Of a DNA stretch of 64,000 nucleotides, positions 33,343 through 44,275 are shown piece after piece (positions within the stretch are counted from its first letter, which is position 1; each line of letters begins with the position of its first letter). Under the pieces are notes generated by a model. That model had not been told where the DNA came from, did not search any database, and was given only the letters and a program-made list of their open reading frames with translations. Where the stretch lies: NCBI GenBank assembly GCA_020912385.1, contig CP087217.1:1550001-1614000 (forward strand), read 5' to 3'. Both the position numbers and the translations under genes were made by a program. Source of the stretch: Neofusicoccum parvum. Lineage: Eukaryota; Ascomycota; Dothideomycetes; Botryosphaeriales; Botryosphaeriaceae.

Positions 33343-35211
33343 ATGGCTCCCGAGAACCATGACATCCAGGGGCAGGCTGGCAAGCTCGACAGCGAGCGCA
33401 TCGAGGTGGTGCCACAGCCCAGTCCCGACCACAACACCCACGGCCTGGACAAGGCCGCCCAGTTCCTGCAGCAGGCGAACAAGACCGTCGTCGTCACCCC
33501 AGAAGAGAATGCCCGCATCGTGCGGAGGATCGACTGGGCTATTCTCCCCATTCTCCTGACCGTGTACGCCCTGCAGAGTCTGGACAAGACCAGTTTGTCG
33601 TACGCCTCTGTCTTCGGCCTCATCGACGACACCAATTTGGTCGGCGACCAGTACTCATGGCTCGGCTCCATCGTCTACCTGGCCCAGCTGGTCATGCAGC
33701 CGGTTGTGGCTGTTTCCCTGGTGAAGTTTCCCATTGGAAAGTTTACCGCCGTCATGGTCTTCTGCTGGGGCGCCACCCTGTGCGGAATGGCGGCCGCAAA
33801 GAACTTTGGCGGTCTCATGGCTACGAGGTTCCTGCTGGGAGCATTTGAGTCTTCTGTTGGTGAGTTGTGTGAGTGCCATCGGTCGCGGCTGGAACTAAGT
33901 CACTGCAGCGCCGGCCTTCATCGCCATTGTACAGATGTGGTATCGTCGAGGCGAGCAAACAAACCGAAACGCAGCATGGTGTAAGTCCTGCCCAATACCT
34001 GAGACTGAGATTCGTGAACTAACGCGTTTGACGTCAAGATGCCACTCTCGGCGTCGTCAATATCGTAAGTGGCGTGACTGACTGTCTCTAGAAAATTGCT
34101 AATTGTGTGATAGCTGGGAAGTCTACTCTCGTATGGTCTTGGACATATTGACAGCCACGTGCTCAACTCGTATCAAATCATCTTCCTGTTCTGCGGTCTG
34201 CTGACGGTTGTGGTATCGATCGTTGTCCTGTAAGTGGGAGTGTGGATCATGCATAGTCACACTGCTTACACCACGCAGCGTCTTCATGCCAGACTCTCCC
34301 ATGGAGGCGAAATTCTTGAAGGGTGACGACAAACTCATCGCAATTGAACGTCTCCGCGCGAACCAGATGGGAGTAGCATCGAGAGAGTGGAAGTGGGATC
34401 ATGTGCGCGAGACCTTCTTAGACCTGAAAACTTGGCTTTGGTTTGCCTTGATCATATCTATCTCGTAAGTCCACCGCTAGCGGCAACGCGGCTTGTCTAA
34501 CAGAAAGACAGTATCCCCAGCGGAGGTGTCTCCACGTTCGGCCCGCTCCTCGTCAAAGCCTTCGGATTCGACTCCTTCACGACCATCCTCTTCAACATGC
34601 CCTTCGGAGCCGTACAAATTGTCTCAACCCTGGGTGGTGCGGCACTTGCCACAAAGCTGAAGAAGAAGTCGCCAGTCCTGATACTCCTCTGCATCCCTCC
34701 GCTAGTCGGCATTCTCATGCTGATGAACATCGAATACAACGCCGGCAACCGAGGCGTACTTCTTTTTGGCTACTACCTCATTTCCGTCTATCCTGGAATC
34801 ACACCCTTGATATACAGCTGGGAGGCACAGAACACGGCGGGTGACACTAAGAAGAAGGTCACAACGGGCTTCATGTTCGTGGGCGCGAGCACTGGCAACA
34901 TCATTGGTCCACTTCTTTTCAAGACGTCTGAGGCGCCGCATTACTCTCGTGGTTTGCGGTCCAACCTTGCTCTCTTCATTACGCTGATCGTGCTGATCTG
35001 CTTGACGGTGTGTTGGCTCCGCATCCTCAATGCGAAGCACTCCAAGCAGAGAGAGGCGAACGGAAAGTCTGCCCACATTGTCGATCGCAGCATGGAGAAG
35101 CCGGTCGATGAGAAAGCGGAGGATCTGGAGGGCCCTAAGAATGAGACTGAGGACAAGGGATTCCACGACGAGACCGACCTGAAGAACGAGGACTTCATTT
35201 ACCTGTATTAA
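33343..35211 (+). CDS. MFS permease, allantoate/anion:cation symporter (DAL5-like) family
   Basis: Six exons, 33343-33859, 33909-33980, 34039-34064, 34114-34229, 34279-34464 and 34512-35211, give 538 residues. Exon 3 is 26 nt. Introns are 47-58 bp. The start RRIDWAILPILLTVYALQSLDKTSLSYA is typical of the fungal DAL5-like branch. The loop motif APAFIAIVQMWYRRGEQTNRNAAWY is rebuilt exactly over the first three junctions. Twelve membrane segments are expected, with a charged hydrophilic C-terminus. Members move small organic anions, vitamins, ureides or dipeptides with protons. Pairing with the GH31 gene hints at a sugar-derived substrate, but the sequence does not prove it. Sits in the plasma membrane by family knowledge. 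Confidence 0.9.
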
Positions 35212-35676
35212 GAAATACTTACTATGCCTAAGTAGTAGAGGATGATAAAGCCTTGATGCTTAAAGTCACGAAGAAATACTTTCAGATAATGACACAATTA
35301 CATATATGCAAAGGGCGTTCGAGTGGTCTTGTGGACTCAGAAGTGTAGTATGCAATGTCTAGAGCAAGATCTCAACCTCTCAAACGAAGATTATCGGCAT
35401 CTTGCTATTGCAAAACTTTTCGAACTGAGCAAAACATTGATAAGCAAATGCAATCCCGAATCCGAATGCGAATCCCTCTTGAGCAGCACGAGCTAGCTTA
35501 CGCGGCTGCTGCAAAAATCTGCCGATGGGTCGAGCCGAAATTCCCCGAGTCCCCGCACTCTGCACTCCGCAATTAATTCCCCACGCCACACTACTGCGTA
35601 CATCACCAGGGTGCCAGAACCCTCCGTTCATCACCTGGTTCAACCCACATCCCCCACTAAAAGTGTTTCAACAGCC
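35212..35676. other. Intergenic region / promoter of the Zn2Cys6 gene
   Basis: A/T-rich spacer between two genes in the same direction. No coding signal or distinct operator is visible. Confidence 0.45.
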
Positions 35677-38289
35677 ATGGAGGAAGATCAATCAACGATC
35701 ATTGCTAAGAGAAGAAGGACTTCTGTACGTCAAGGCGTCCACAAGGCAGCTGTGTCTGACGTCTGTAGAAAAACTGCGTCGGTTGCCGGAAATCTAAAGT
35801 AAGACATCCCACCTTGCTTATCACCCCGCGTTCTTAGGCGCGCTAACTGTTGAGCCGCAAAGGTTAAATGCGATAGAAAAATCCCATGTACCCGGTACAC
35901 TGATACTGCCTTTATGCACGAGAGATATGATCGACTAAGACGTCCGCAGGTGTTCCAAACTTAAGACACCGTGTCAATATTTTGAGGTTCCGAAAGACCC
36001 CAATACTGAGTAAGTAGCAGTGCATCCTTATATAACACACAGTTGAATGCTGCATGCGACGGCGAGTGTGAGTTGCGCAACTGACAGACATGTTTGCGTT
36101 GGGACACAAGGCATTCGTCCGGCTGGCTTCGGCACACAATGCTGTGGAAAATTCTATCTGGACAAGGGTTTCAATCCCCAATGTTCAGGCCTGGTTGCCC
36201 TGTTCATACGCGTCTTCTCTCCACACCAGCCCTCGCATGCAGCACTCTTTCGTACCAGTTCTCAGCCAAACGCTCACACTCTGTCACCATCCAGGAAACT
36301 TGAGGAACTCGAAAATGAAATTTCGCAACTCAAGGCACTTCTTTCGAGCCGGCCGGCTATTGACCAGCAAGCCACTCCGGCAAATTCAATGTCAAGCTCG
36401 ATCCCCCAAGCTAATCCCTTCGACCAGTTGATTGGCCAAAGCACCTCTCCGCTTCAAAATGACGCTACACTGGAGAACGCAGACTTACTGTCAGCCCACC
36501 TTTCTGGGGGAAGTACCATCACAAGGTCATCATGGCAAGAGTTGCCTCGCGACTTCACGCTCTCTCAGGGCCTTTCCGGCGAGTCGAATGCGACTGGACG
36601 GGCGAGTTTCGCGTGGACAGATCATCAACAAGTGGTTGAACAAGGGCCTCAAAGCGAATGGATTCATAACAATGCCACTTTCACCATCCGCAAGACATTG
36701 CTGCCTGACGCTGTTGCTGGTGGACTTGCGAGTCACGGAGATGCCGAACAGTGGTTTCAATGCTTCTTTGAGGGCAGCGTAAGTGCAACCACCCCCTCAA
36801 TCCAAGTTCTCTGGCCCTTATTCTGCACAGGACCGCCTCGTACCGGTGTTTTCTCCTGCAGACACATTCCAGTCTGTACGCGAACGGAGCAGCCTGCTAT
36901 TCGACGTCATTCTGACCATCGGCTGCAAAATATACAGCGGATCGGGTTCTCCTCAGTACCAATCCATGCACCGGCACCTCCGGCAGCGCATCTCAAACTA
37001 CGTTTTGTCGTCTCTGGTCGTCAGCTCCATCGAAACGATCCAGGCACTCTTGGTGCTGAGCTGCTACTGGGAGAAAAGCTGGCTGTTCATGGACCTCGCC
37101 TTGTGGATGGCGCAGGAACTCAAGCTCCCCGACGCCGTCGAGCAGATGATGACCAGGATGGCCGGCGAAGGCACGGGCTACCCGTCCTCGACCAGCGACC
37201 CAAGCCGCGAAGAGGAAACCCTATTCCAAATGGCCCGCGTCTGCTGCGGCGTCTACTTCCTCGACAAAATGCAAGCCGCCGCGCCCCTCCCCCCACACCC
37301 CGCACTAACACCCCCTCAGCTTCTCCCTCGACGGCGGCAAACCCCCCAGCATAACCAGCAACCCGCACCCGCGCCGCCTCCGCTGCCTCCTCGCGCACCC
37401 CTCCCACACCGCCCTCGACCTCCGCCTCCTCTCGCAAGTCGAGCTCAACGCGCTCCGCGCCGGCATCCACGCCGCCCTCACTGCCGCGCCCGACCACCGC
37501 GTGCACGCCGCCCTCCGCGCCGCCCGCCTCGACCTCGCGCTCTGGCACGCCGACTGGGCCGCCCGCGCCGGCCCCGTCGACCGCGCCAACCTGGCCGTCC
37601 AGCTGCAGTGGGCGCTCATCAACGCCCACCTGCGCGCCCTGCGCGTGCTTGGCGTCCAGAACGTCGCCGTCGTGACCGACGAGCAGCGCGCTGTCGTGCT
37701 GGCGGCGAGGGCGGCGGCGGAGGCGCATTTGCATCTGTTGACGTGGAGGTGTGAGGGCGAGGTTGCGGGGGAGCGGGCGCCGCCGTATCTGGCGAGGTTG
37801 AGGTGGGCGACGAGGTTTGTGTGGGCGAAGTTGGCGTTTTCGGTGCTGTTGGCGCTGAGGCTGGCGTTGTTGTTGGGGGATTCGGTGGAGGCGCTGGGGC
37901 GGCTGGGGGAGGAGGCGGGGCGGGTGGTGGAGGAGTTGCGGAGGGTGGTGGAGGGGGAGGGGGAGGGGGAGGGCGGGGGTGAGGGGGACGATGAGGATGG
38001 GCGGAGGGGGGTGGAGTACTTTGGGATCCTGGAGACGAGCGTGGAGAAGTTTCGGGGAGCGGTGGCGGCGATGGGGGCGAGGGCGCAGCAGGGCGAGGGG
38101 AGGGCGAGGGCGGGTGGTGGACGGCAGCAGCAGCAGCAGCGCGCGGTCGGCGGGCCAGAGGCCGAGGCGGATTTCAGGACGTACCTCCCCAAGGAGTTCT
38201 CGTTCGACTGGGACTTCCCCGGGCTGAACCTGCAGTACGTTCCGCTGGACTGGGAGGAGCTGTTCGGGAACTTCGAGGAGATGCTGTGA
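35677..38289 (+). CDS. Zn2Cys6 transcription factor with fungal-specific TF domain
   Basis: Exons: 35677-35724, 35769-35798, 35863-35894, 35950-36009, then 36295-36778 (or 36088-36778), 36831-37270 and 37320-38289. The first four short exons rebuild a complete zinc cluster with Cys at 19, 22, 29, 35, 38 and 45 (spacing 2-6-5-2-6), preceded by AKRRRTS. A coiled coil follows (KLEELENEISQLKALL). The middle homology region reads DRLVPVFSPADTFQ, then VCCGVYFLDKIFSLDGGKPPSIT across the next junction. That last junction needs a GC-AG intron (37271-37319, branch GCACTAAC). With the 285-bp form of intron 4 the protein has 687 residues. The 78-bp form gives 756 but inserts an implausible Cys-rich linker. 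The C-terminus contains acidic, Gly/Glu-rich and poly-Gln runs. It is tail to tail with the methyltransferase gene, 78 bp apart, and is probably a local regulator. Confidence 0.82.
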
Positions 38290-38367
38290 GGCGGGAAGGG
38301 TGCATTTCAGAAATCTACATCGGACCGCCCGCCAAGAACCCACCAAACCGCTCCCTCCGTCCGGCCT

Positions 38368-40013
38368 TCACGACGCGTCCTCCGGCTTCTTCCCGTACAC
38401 GACGTAGCTGCGACGGCAGCCGCAAAGTCAGCCAAACCGCCAACAAGAAAGGCTCGCGGAGCACTCACAAATGATAGTACGCATGCACGTCCTTCCTCTT
38501 CACCTCGCGCCGCACGCCAGCCAGGAACACCTGCACCTCCTCGACGCTCCAGCCCAGGGCGCGCGTGAACAGCATCAGCGTCAGCGCCTCGATGCCCTCG
38601 TCCATGTTCACGCGCTCGAACAGCCCGACCTTCTTCAGCCGCTGGTCGCGCGCCCACGGCCCGACCGGCAGCTTGAGCGCGTGCTCCCGCACGTCGACGA
38701 AGCCCGCCGCCTCCATCCACCCCTTCAGGTGCCGCGGCGACATCGGCGACTTGCCGAACTTCTCGCCCGCCGCGAAGAAGTGCGTCGACCAGAGCGCGAG
38801 CGGCGACGAGGGCGCGAGCGTGCCGTCGTCGCTGAGCATGAGCGGGTGCTTTTCCTGGAATTCGACGTAGCCGCCGGGTTTGGTGTGGCTGTGGGGGTTA
38901 GTGGCGGTGAGGATGACGGAGTATTGAAAGGATGTTCGTGGAAGGTTTGATGAAAGTTAATGGTAGGGCTGAGAAGAGACTAGAGAGAGTGCAGGAAGAA
39001 TATTTGAAGAATGCCGGGAGAGTTTATCGAGCGTACATAAAAAGGACACGACGAGTCAAGAGAGAGTGTACGAAGAAGTTGAGAAGAGAGTCAACAAAGT
39101 GATGGAAGAGCGTAAAGGAGCGTAGAATGAGTATTCGACGAGGGCAACGGAGAAGTGAGGAGAGAGGTTAAAACTGAACTGAAATGGCATATTCCGTACC
39201 GGTAGCACTGCTCTACGAGCCGTGGCCAATCTCGAATGGAGCACACAAAGTTGCGGTTGTGAATAAAATCAAAGTAATCGGGCGGCCACGTCCAGTTGGC
39301 CTCGGCGTCGTCGATCTCGAACTTGCAGTTTGGCTGGACCCTGTTCCTCATCAGCAAGCCACGCGACACGGGAAAGCAAACACCCACCACGACGGCTGGA
39401 TGGCGGACAGGTCCGTGCCGACGACTTCCGCGGACGGAAACATCTCCGCGAAATCCATAGCCCAGATACCTGCACCCGCCCGTCAATCCCGCTCCAGACG
39501 TCACGCGTGAGGATGCACCCACCTGTCCCCGTGCCCAGGTCGAGGACCTTGTGCGGGCTGTTGAGCGGACTCCAGAACAACTTGTTCTCCAGCAGCAGCG
39601 TCATCATCGAGTGCTGCATGTCCAGCCGATCCCTCTCGCGCTCGTCGTTCGGGAACGCGTACTGAGAGCTGCCGTACGAGTGGTACCGGCGGCCGTTCTC
39701 GTACAGGCCGCGCGTGACGTCAGAGGCGAGCGAGGTCAGGTCGCTGGAGCTGCGGTGCGGGACAGGTGTCAGGAAGTCAATTGGCTTGGGGGTTATCATG
39801 CGGGGACGGGGTAGTACGCGGATGACTCGGCATAGGCGCTGTCGGCTTCGTTCTGCTGGAAGGCATGGTGGTGAGCGGGGGACGGAGCTGTGGCTGACAG
39901 TGGCCTTCCTGGAGTTTGCTGGGGACAAGGGGACTTACGTCAACCTCAAGCGTAGGGCCTTCGGCATGGCCGGCTTGATGAGCCTCGCCCGGCTCGGGGT
40001 TCATGGTTGCCAT
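38368..40013 (-). CDS. LaeA-like SAM-dependent methyltransferase
   Basis: Seven exons read right to left: 40013-39939, 39855-39818, 39749-39523, 39469-39388, 39340-39200, 38888-38469 and 38407-38368, giving 340 residues. The start is [13 protein letters not shown]. The N-terminal [11 protein letters not shown] and [14 protein letters not shown] are hallmarks of the LaeA-like group. The SAM site [18 protein letters not shown] and the acidic [11 protein letters not shown] are rebuilt over two introns. The C-terminal [12 protein letters not shown], the [15 protein letters not shown] segment and the ending [12 protein letters not shown] also fit. The exon 2 acceptor is a tandem CAGCAG (+/- one Gln). 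The exon 2 donor choice (39817) is the least certain. The 311-bp intron is unusually long here. The family includes the global regulator LaeA and pathway enzymes. Its position between a Zn2Cys6 gene and an FAD monooxygenase favours a pathway role. Confidence 0.85.
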
Positions 40014-40789
40014 GCTCGAGTAAGGCGGTACCGGTAGCTTGGTAGATAGTGTATTGCTGGGTAGAAGGCTTCCACAGGACGTGAGGCTGCATGGGATGAC
40101 CGATCACCTGGCTGACGGGGAAGCGGCGCAGCAGGCAGGGGTATTGTCAGAGTGGGTCGCACGGCAAGCGGAGATCTTCAGAGGTGCTCCTGCCAACAGG
40201 TGATGAGAAAATGGTGCAATAGCCTTCCGGAGAGTTGAGATTTCATCTTGATGTAATGCTGTATCCGTAGGCTCCTCAACTCCCCACGAATATACGTACT
40301 ATGGGTTGAGGAGATCCGTTTCTGCGACCTTCTGCGCTGCAACAACAAGTGGAAGCGAGCTGATATCGCCCAGTCCATGCGCGAGCTCTTGGAGAGTTCG
40401 TTTGGGTAGCTTCTGTACCCGTGCGCATCGAGGTCAGCTCCCTGCCTCCAAATGGGACTAATCGGCTGGAGAATCGTCGCGTCGATTGCAGGCAAGCCGG
40501 AGCTTGGACGGGGCAGGCCCGGACTCCTTGCTTGCCTCTCGCTGCTCGGAACGGTGATGTAAGAGCTGCAATCGCGCATTGGTTCGCTTGTGCGCCAGCC
40601 ATTCAGAGCTGCCAACGTCCATGCATCCCTGTGGGGCATGGCTCCGACCCCCATCTTTCTGTCTTTTTCCGGTGGGGTAGCGCGACGAGACGTACCCTAC
40701 CAAAGCCGCCTCCTGCATATGCTGTGGCATTGTCAAGAGGCTTCCCCAGTCCCAGCCGGGGACATCGACTTTTGAACCGACCAGTCCAG
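40014..40789. promoter_or_regulatory. Divergent promoter region between methyltransferase and FAD monooxygenase
   Basis: 776 bases between two head-to-head start codons. Frames in it are short and overlapping, with no coding support. I see no convincing palindromic operator. Confidence 0.45.
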
Positions 40790-42358
40790 ATGGACGTCGC
40801 GCATCCTCCGCACGTCCTCGTCATCGGCGCCGGTGAGCTCTGGTGCCCGTCCATCCGCACGCGCCGGACAAGAGACGAGTGCTGACAGCCCATCCACGTC
40901 CCAGGCATAACCGGCTTGCTGATTGCCCAGGGCCTCAAAAAGGTAAGCTGCATCGGTAAACCGATTGAGAGCATTGTGGCGATCCCGTGCTGACCGGCCC
41001 GACCACAGAACGGCATCCAATGCACAGTCTTCGAGGCCGAACCCTCCGCATCGCACTACAGGCCGCGGGAATGGGGCATGTCGATTCAGTGGGGGCTACC
41101 ATTGCTCCGGGATTGTCTGCCTGACGAGCTTTATGACCGTCTGTACACGGCTGCTGTTGGTGGGGGACCCTGCAGGATCGTGAACCCTGTGTTGCGCTGA
41201 CAGGTGCCGTGTAGATCCGTACTTTGAGCCGCCGGACCCGGGTGTCCTTCCAACGTTGAACGGCGCCACCGGGGAACTGTTGAAGAATGTGCCTCTGCTG
41301 CGTATGTATCGCGTCTCCCGAAGGAAGTTCAGACTCTTCTGCACGGAGGGTATCCAGGTGGAGGTGCGTGCGTTGGCTTCCGATTGATGAAAGTAGCGGC
41401 TGATCGAGCATGCGACTGCAGTACGGTAAACTCCTGAAAGACATTAGCTACGAGACCGAAAATACGGTGACCGCGACCTTTGAAGATGGGTCTACAGCCG
41501 TCGGTACACTGCTCGTTGGCACCGACGGAGCTCAATCCGTCGTCCGCACTCACATCTTCGGTGCTGAAAAGGCCCGCGCATCAACCGTGCCCATCTCCGC
41601 TGTGAATCTGCACGTCAAGTACAACGACGCTGAGAAATCCAAGTTCGTCCGCCAGTGTCATCCCATTATGACGATGGGCATCCATCCAGACGGCTATTGG
41701 CTGTGGATCTCGAGTAATCCTTTCCAATTCTGCATCTGTTGCAGTAGCCACGACTGACCGTCACACAGTCCAAGAAGTTCCTGATCCTGATGATCCCGCA
41801 ACCTGGACTTTCCAACTGCAGACGACATGGAAGAGGAGGGAGGGCGAAGAAGTAGCTTCGTTGGAAAACCTGAAGAAGAAGGCCGAGACCTTTGGCGAGC
41901 CGTTCCGGTCAGCAAACCTGTGGATTCCGGAAGGAACCAAAATCTACGAGAACAGAATATCGTACTGGGAGCCCATTCCGTGGGATAACAAGAACGGCAG
42001 GATTGTTTTGGCTGGAGATGCGGCGCATCCAATGACCTTCCGTAAGTTCCAAGACTCTGAATGCATCAGCTGGTACTGCTCTTCTGACCCGGGTATGCCA
42101 GAGCGAGGTCAAGGGATGAACCACGGTATCGCGGATGCTTCCAAGCTTACCAAATGCCTCAAAGCCGCCGCTACCGGAGATGCTACCTGGCAATCGGCGG
42201 TTGACGAGTATCAGGCCGAGATGATTGATCGGGCAGGTGATGAAGTCAGGACGTCTTTCGAGAACACGGAAATGCTTCACGATTGGTCCAGAATGCAGGA
42301 TTCTCCAATCATGCAGCGAGGAGGGAACCCCCGAGAGAAGGCCCAAGCGAGCAAGTAG
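40790..42358 (+). CDS. FAD-dependent monooxygenase (salicylate hydroxylase-like)
   Basis: Seven exons, 40790-40832, 40905-40942, 41009-41159, 41215-41363, 41422-41713, 41769-42041 and 42102-42358, give 400 residues. The Rossmann motif VLVIGAGITGLLIAQGLKK is spread over the first two exons. The second FAD motif is LLVGTDGAQSVVR, and the third is RIVLAGDAAHPMTFQRGQGMN, rebuilt by removing the last intron. That 60-bp intron has no stop and keeps frame, so it could be mistaken for coding. The REWGMSIQWG and RVSRRKFRLFCTEGI stretches are typical of fungal group A flavin monooxygenases. These use NAD(P)H and O2 to hydroxylate aromatic or polyketide-like substrates. There is no signal peptide. It is head to head with the methyltransferase gene, which suggests joint action on one metabolite. 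Confidence 0.87.
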
Positions 42359-42519
42359 CACAGGTGATTGGGGACATAACGCCGGTCGGATATACACATG
42401 ATGGGGCAATGAAATACGAGATCACGCTTCCAGACTGGGCAAGGGTGCAGCCGTAGCAGCTCTGCTGACACCATTGATGCCATTATCATTACTTTACAGA
42501 ATTCAATCGAACATGATGC

Positions 42520-43266
42520 TCAGAGACCGAGCGCAAAGCCCAGCACGGAAAGAGATACAAGCATCGAGGTCCATCCAAGAGCGGTGCTGCTTGCGGCGCC
42601 AGTGGCGCTTGCCGAAGCCGCAGCGGTGGAGCTCTGTGTCACGGTCAGCGATGGTACGGAAGAGAAGGGCAGCTGAACTCATACCGCGGTGGAGGAAGCA
42701 GTGGCAGCAGCAGTGGAGGCGGCGGCTGAACCCGAAGTCGAGCCACCAGTCGATGCGGATGCGGAAGTGCCCGAAGCGGTCGAGTTCGAGGACGGCGTGG
42801 TTACCGGGGTGGCGGTGGCGGCAGTGCTGGCGGCGGTGGAAGCGGCCGAAGAAGCAGTAATGGCGGCAGAAACGGCAGCTTGGGTGCCGGTAAGAGGCGT
42901 AGTGGAGTAGCCGCAGGACGAGGCCACCTTGGTAAGGCTGCCGCCGTAGTACTTCCAGATGTCTACGTTGTCAGAGCCGGCGCACTGCAGGCAGGCTTCG
43001 TAGTCGTGCTTGAAGGTGTCGTCGTTGCACGGATCGTCGCCGCGGCCGGCGATGATTGCTTGGCCTTGGAGCCGTAAGTATCGCGTTGCGGCAAGAGCTC
43101 GTGCTGACCTACCGCAGTTGTCATGGCAGTTGTACTCGGCCTCAGACATGTCATCCTGGCGCTTGAGGATGAGACCCATGGCCAGAGGCCAATCAGGGTC
43201 GAAGACAAGACCGGAAGCGGCGTGGAGCGCGAGGGCGCCGACGAGGAGGCACTTCTTGGCAAGCAT
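42520..43266 (-). CDS. GPI-anchored Cys-containing, Ser/Thr/Ala-rich cell wall protein
   Basis: Three exons read right to left: 43266-43113, 43064-42685 and 42633-42520, giving 215 residues. A signal peptide (MLAKKCLLVGALALHAASG) is followed by a short Cys domain with YNCHDNCGQAIIAGRGDDPC and CLQCAGSDNVD, then a Ser/Thr/Ala-rich stalk. The last exon (38 codons) supplies a GPI signal: small residues near ATGAASS, then a hydrophobic end SMLVSLSVLGFALGL. If the second intron is kept, translation stops after one extra Val (GTA TGA), which would give a soluble secreted form. Intron 1 (48 bp) is a multiple of three without stops. Proteins of this shape are widespread in Ascomycete walls, with no defined activity. 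Confidence 0.82.
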
Positions 43267-43380
43267 GGTGGTGATGGAGGGTGGAGGGAGTTGAGGGCGA
43301 GGAATGAGGGCTATCTCCGGGAGCTGGGGGAGTGCTTCGGAATCGGAGATCGTCAGGTCCCAAGCCCAGCCCTCGCCAGT

Positions 43381-43386
43381 TTATAT
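43381..43386 (-). promoter_or_regulatory. TATA-like box of the GPI-protein gene
   Basis: On the minus strand the sequence reads atataa, 115 bases upstream of the ATG at 43266. Confidence 0.45.
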
Positions 43387-44185
43387 GCTGGGCGCGCAAG
43401 AACGGTCAAGCGGTGTCTGGTCCTGCAAGCGGGCCCCAGCCAAGACTCGGCAGCTCTGTCGGACGTAGGCTTCGACCGACAATCCCCGATCCGAGACAGC
43501 GAGCAGCGGTGGAGGAAGGCATGAACTTGTCGCGGAGCCAGGAGCCATCGGCCGCCACCGTCTGGGCGGGCAGACCCAGAAGAAGAAGCGCCGAGCGAAT
43601 GGAGCAGCTGGCAGGCGGCAGTGGCACCGGCGAGCAATAAAGCGGCGTCGCTTAGATCGGGCAGCTGGGGGAGTCGAGCAGCTTGTCAGGCTACATGGAC
43701 GGCGGGCGAGCAGCAGGTGGAGCCGGCGCGGCGACGATATCGGCTGATCAGAGTTTTAGTCTTATCAGATGATCTAATCAGATCCGCCGCCGCGGGAGCG
43801 CCCAAGCCCGACCTGCCGCTCGCTCTCACGGACAGGCGGCCGACGCGCCCAGTTCGTGCGCTAGCGCTGCTCGGCAGCAGCGATACGAGTGGACAGAGGC
43901 GGCCGTCTGGAGGCGACGAGCGCGGGCGCGACAGTCGTTCCATGCAGCGCCAACGGGCCCCGACACCACGCGGAAATCCTAAGCGAGCGCGCCTTCTCCA
44001 GCCAATCACTCCCGCCGCGCCGTTTGCAGATAGACTCCGCAGCGTCGCCAACACCGCCAGACTGCAGGGTTCCATGCTCCCAAGCGGCCCGCCAGGATTT
44101 GCGACGAGACGAGCCAAGCTTGCGGCCGCCGAGGCAATAATCGTCCAGATCTTCTGCCCACCACCACACCACGCCCCGCTCGGTC

Positions 44186-44192
44186 TATATAT
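44186..44192 (+). promoter_or_regulatory. TATA box of the BIM1-like gene
   Basis: The sequence tatatat lies 90 bases upstream of the ATG at 44276. Confidence 0.55.
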
Positions 44193-44275
44193 CTCCCTCC
44201 AGCTCGCAGTCCAGAGTCCTTCGAACCACACGGTCCCATAGTCCCATCAGAGCCAAGTCCCCCTCCGCCTTCAAC

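Larger units (their letters stand above)
43267..44275. promoter_or_regulatory. Divergent promoter region between two surface-protein genes
   Basis: About 1 kb of GC-rich sequence separates the start codons of the GPI-anchored protein and the BIM1-like protein. Each side has its own TATA-like element. The overlapping frames in between (up to about 200 codons) lack features of real proteins. Confidence 0.5.

Noticed and set aside
36088..36294. Possible coding linker between zinc cluster and coiled coil in the Zn2Cys6 gene
   Set aside because: In frame and open, but Cys- and hydrophobic-rich, unlike a linker. The acceptor at 36294 joins the domains directly. Kept as the less likely alternative.
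37120..38346. Long minus-strand open frame (408 codons) opposite the Zn2Cys6 gene
   Set aside because: Shadow of a GC-rich coding strand. Its composition is low-complexity Arg/Pro/Leu with no domain, while the plus strand has family motifs and splice sites.
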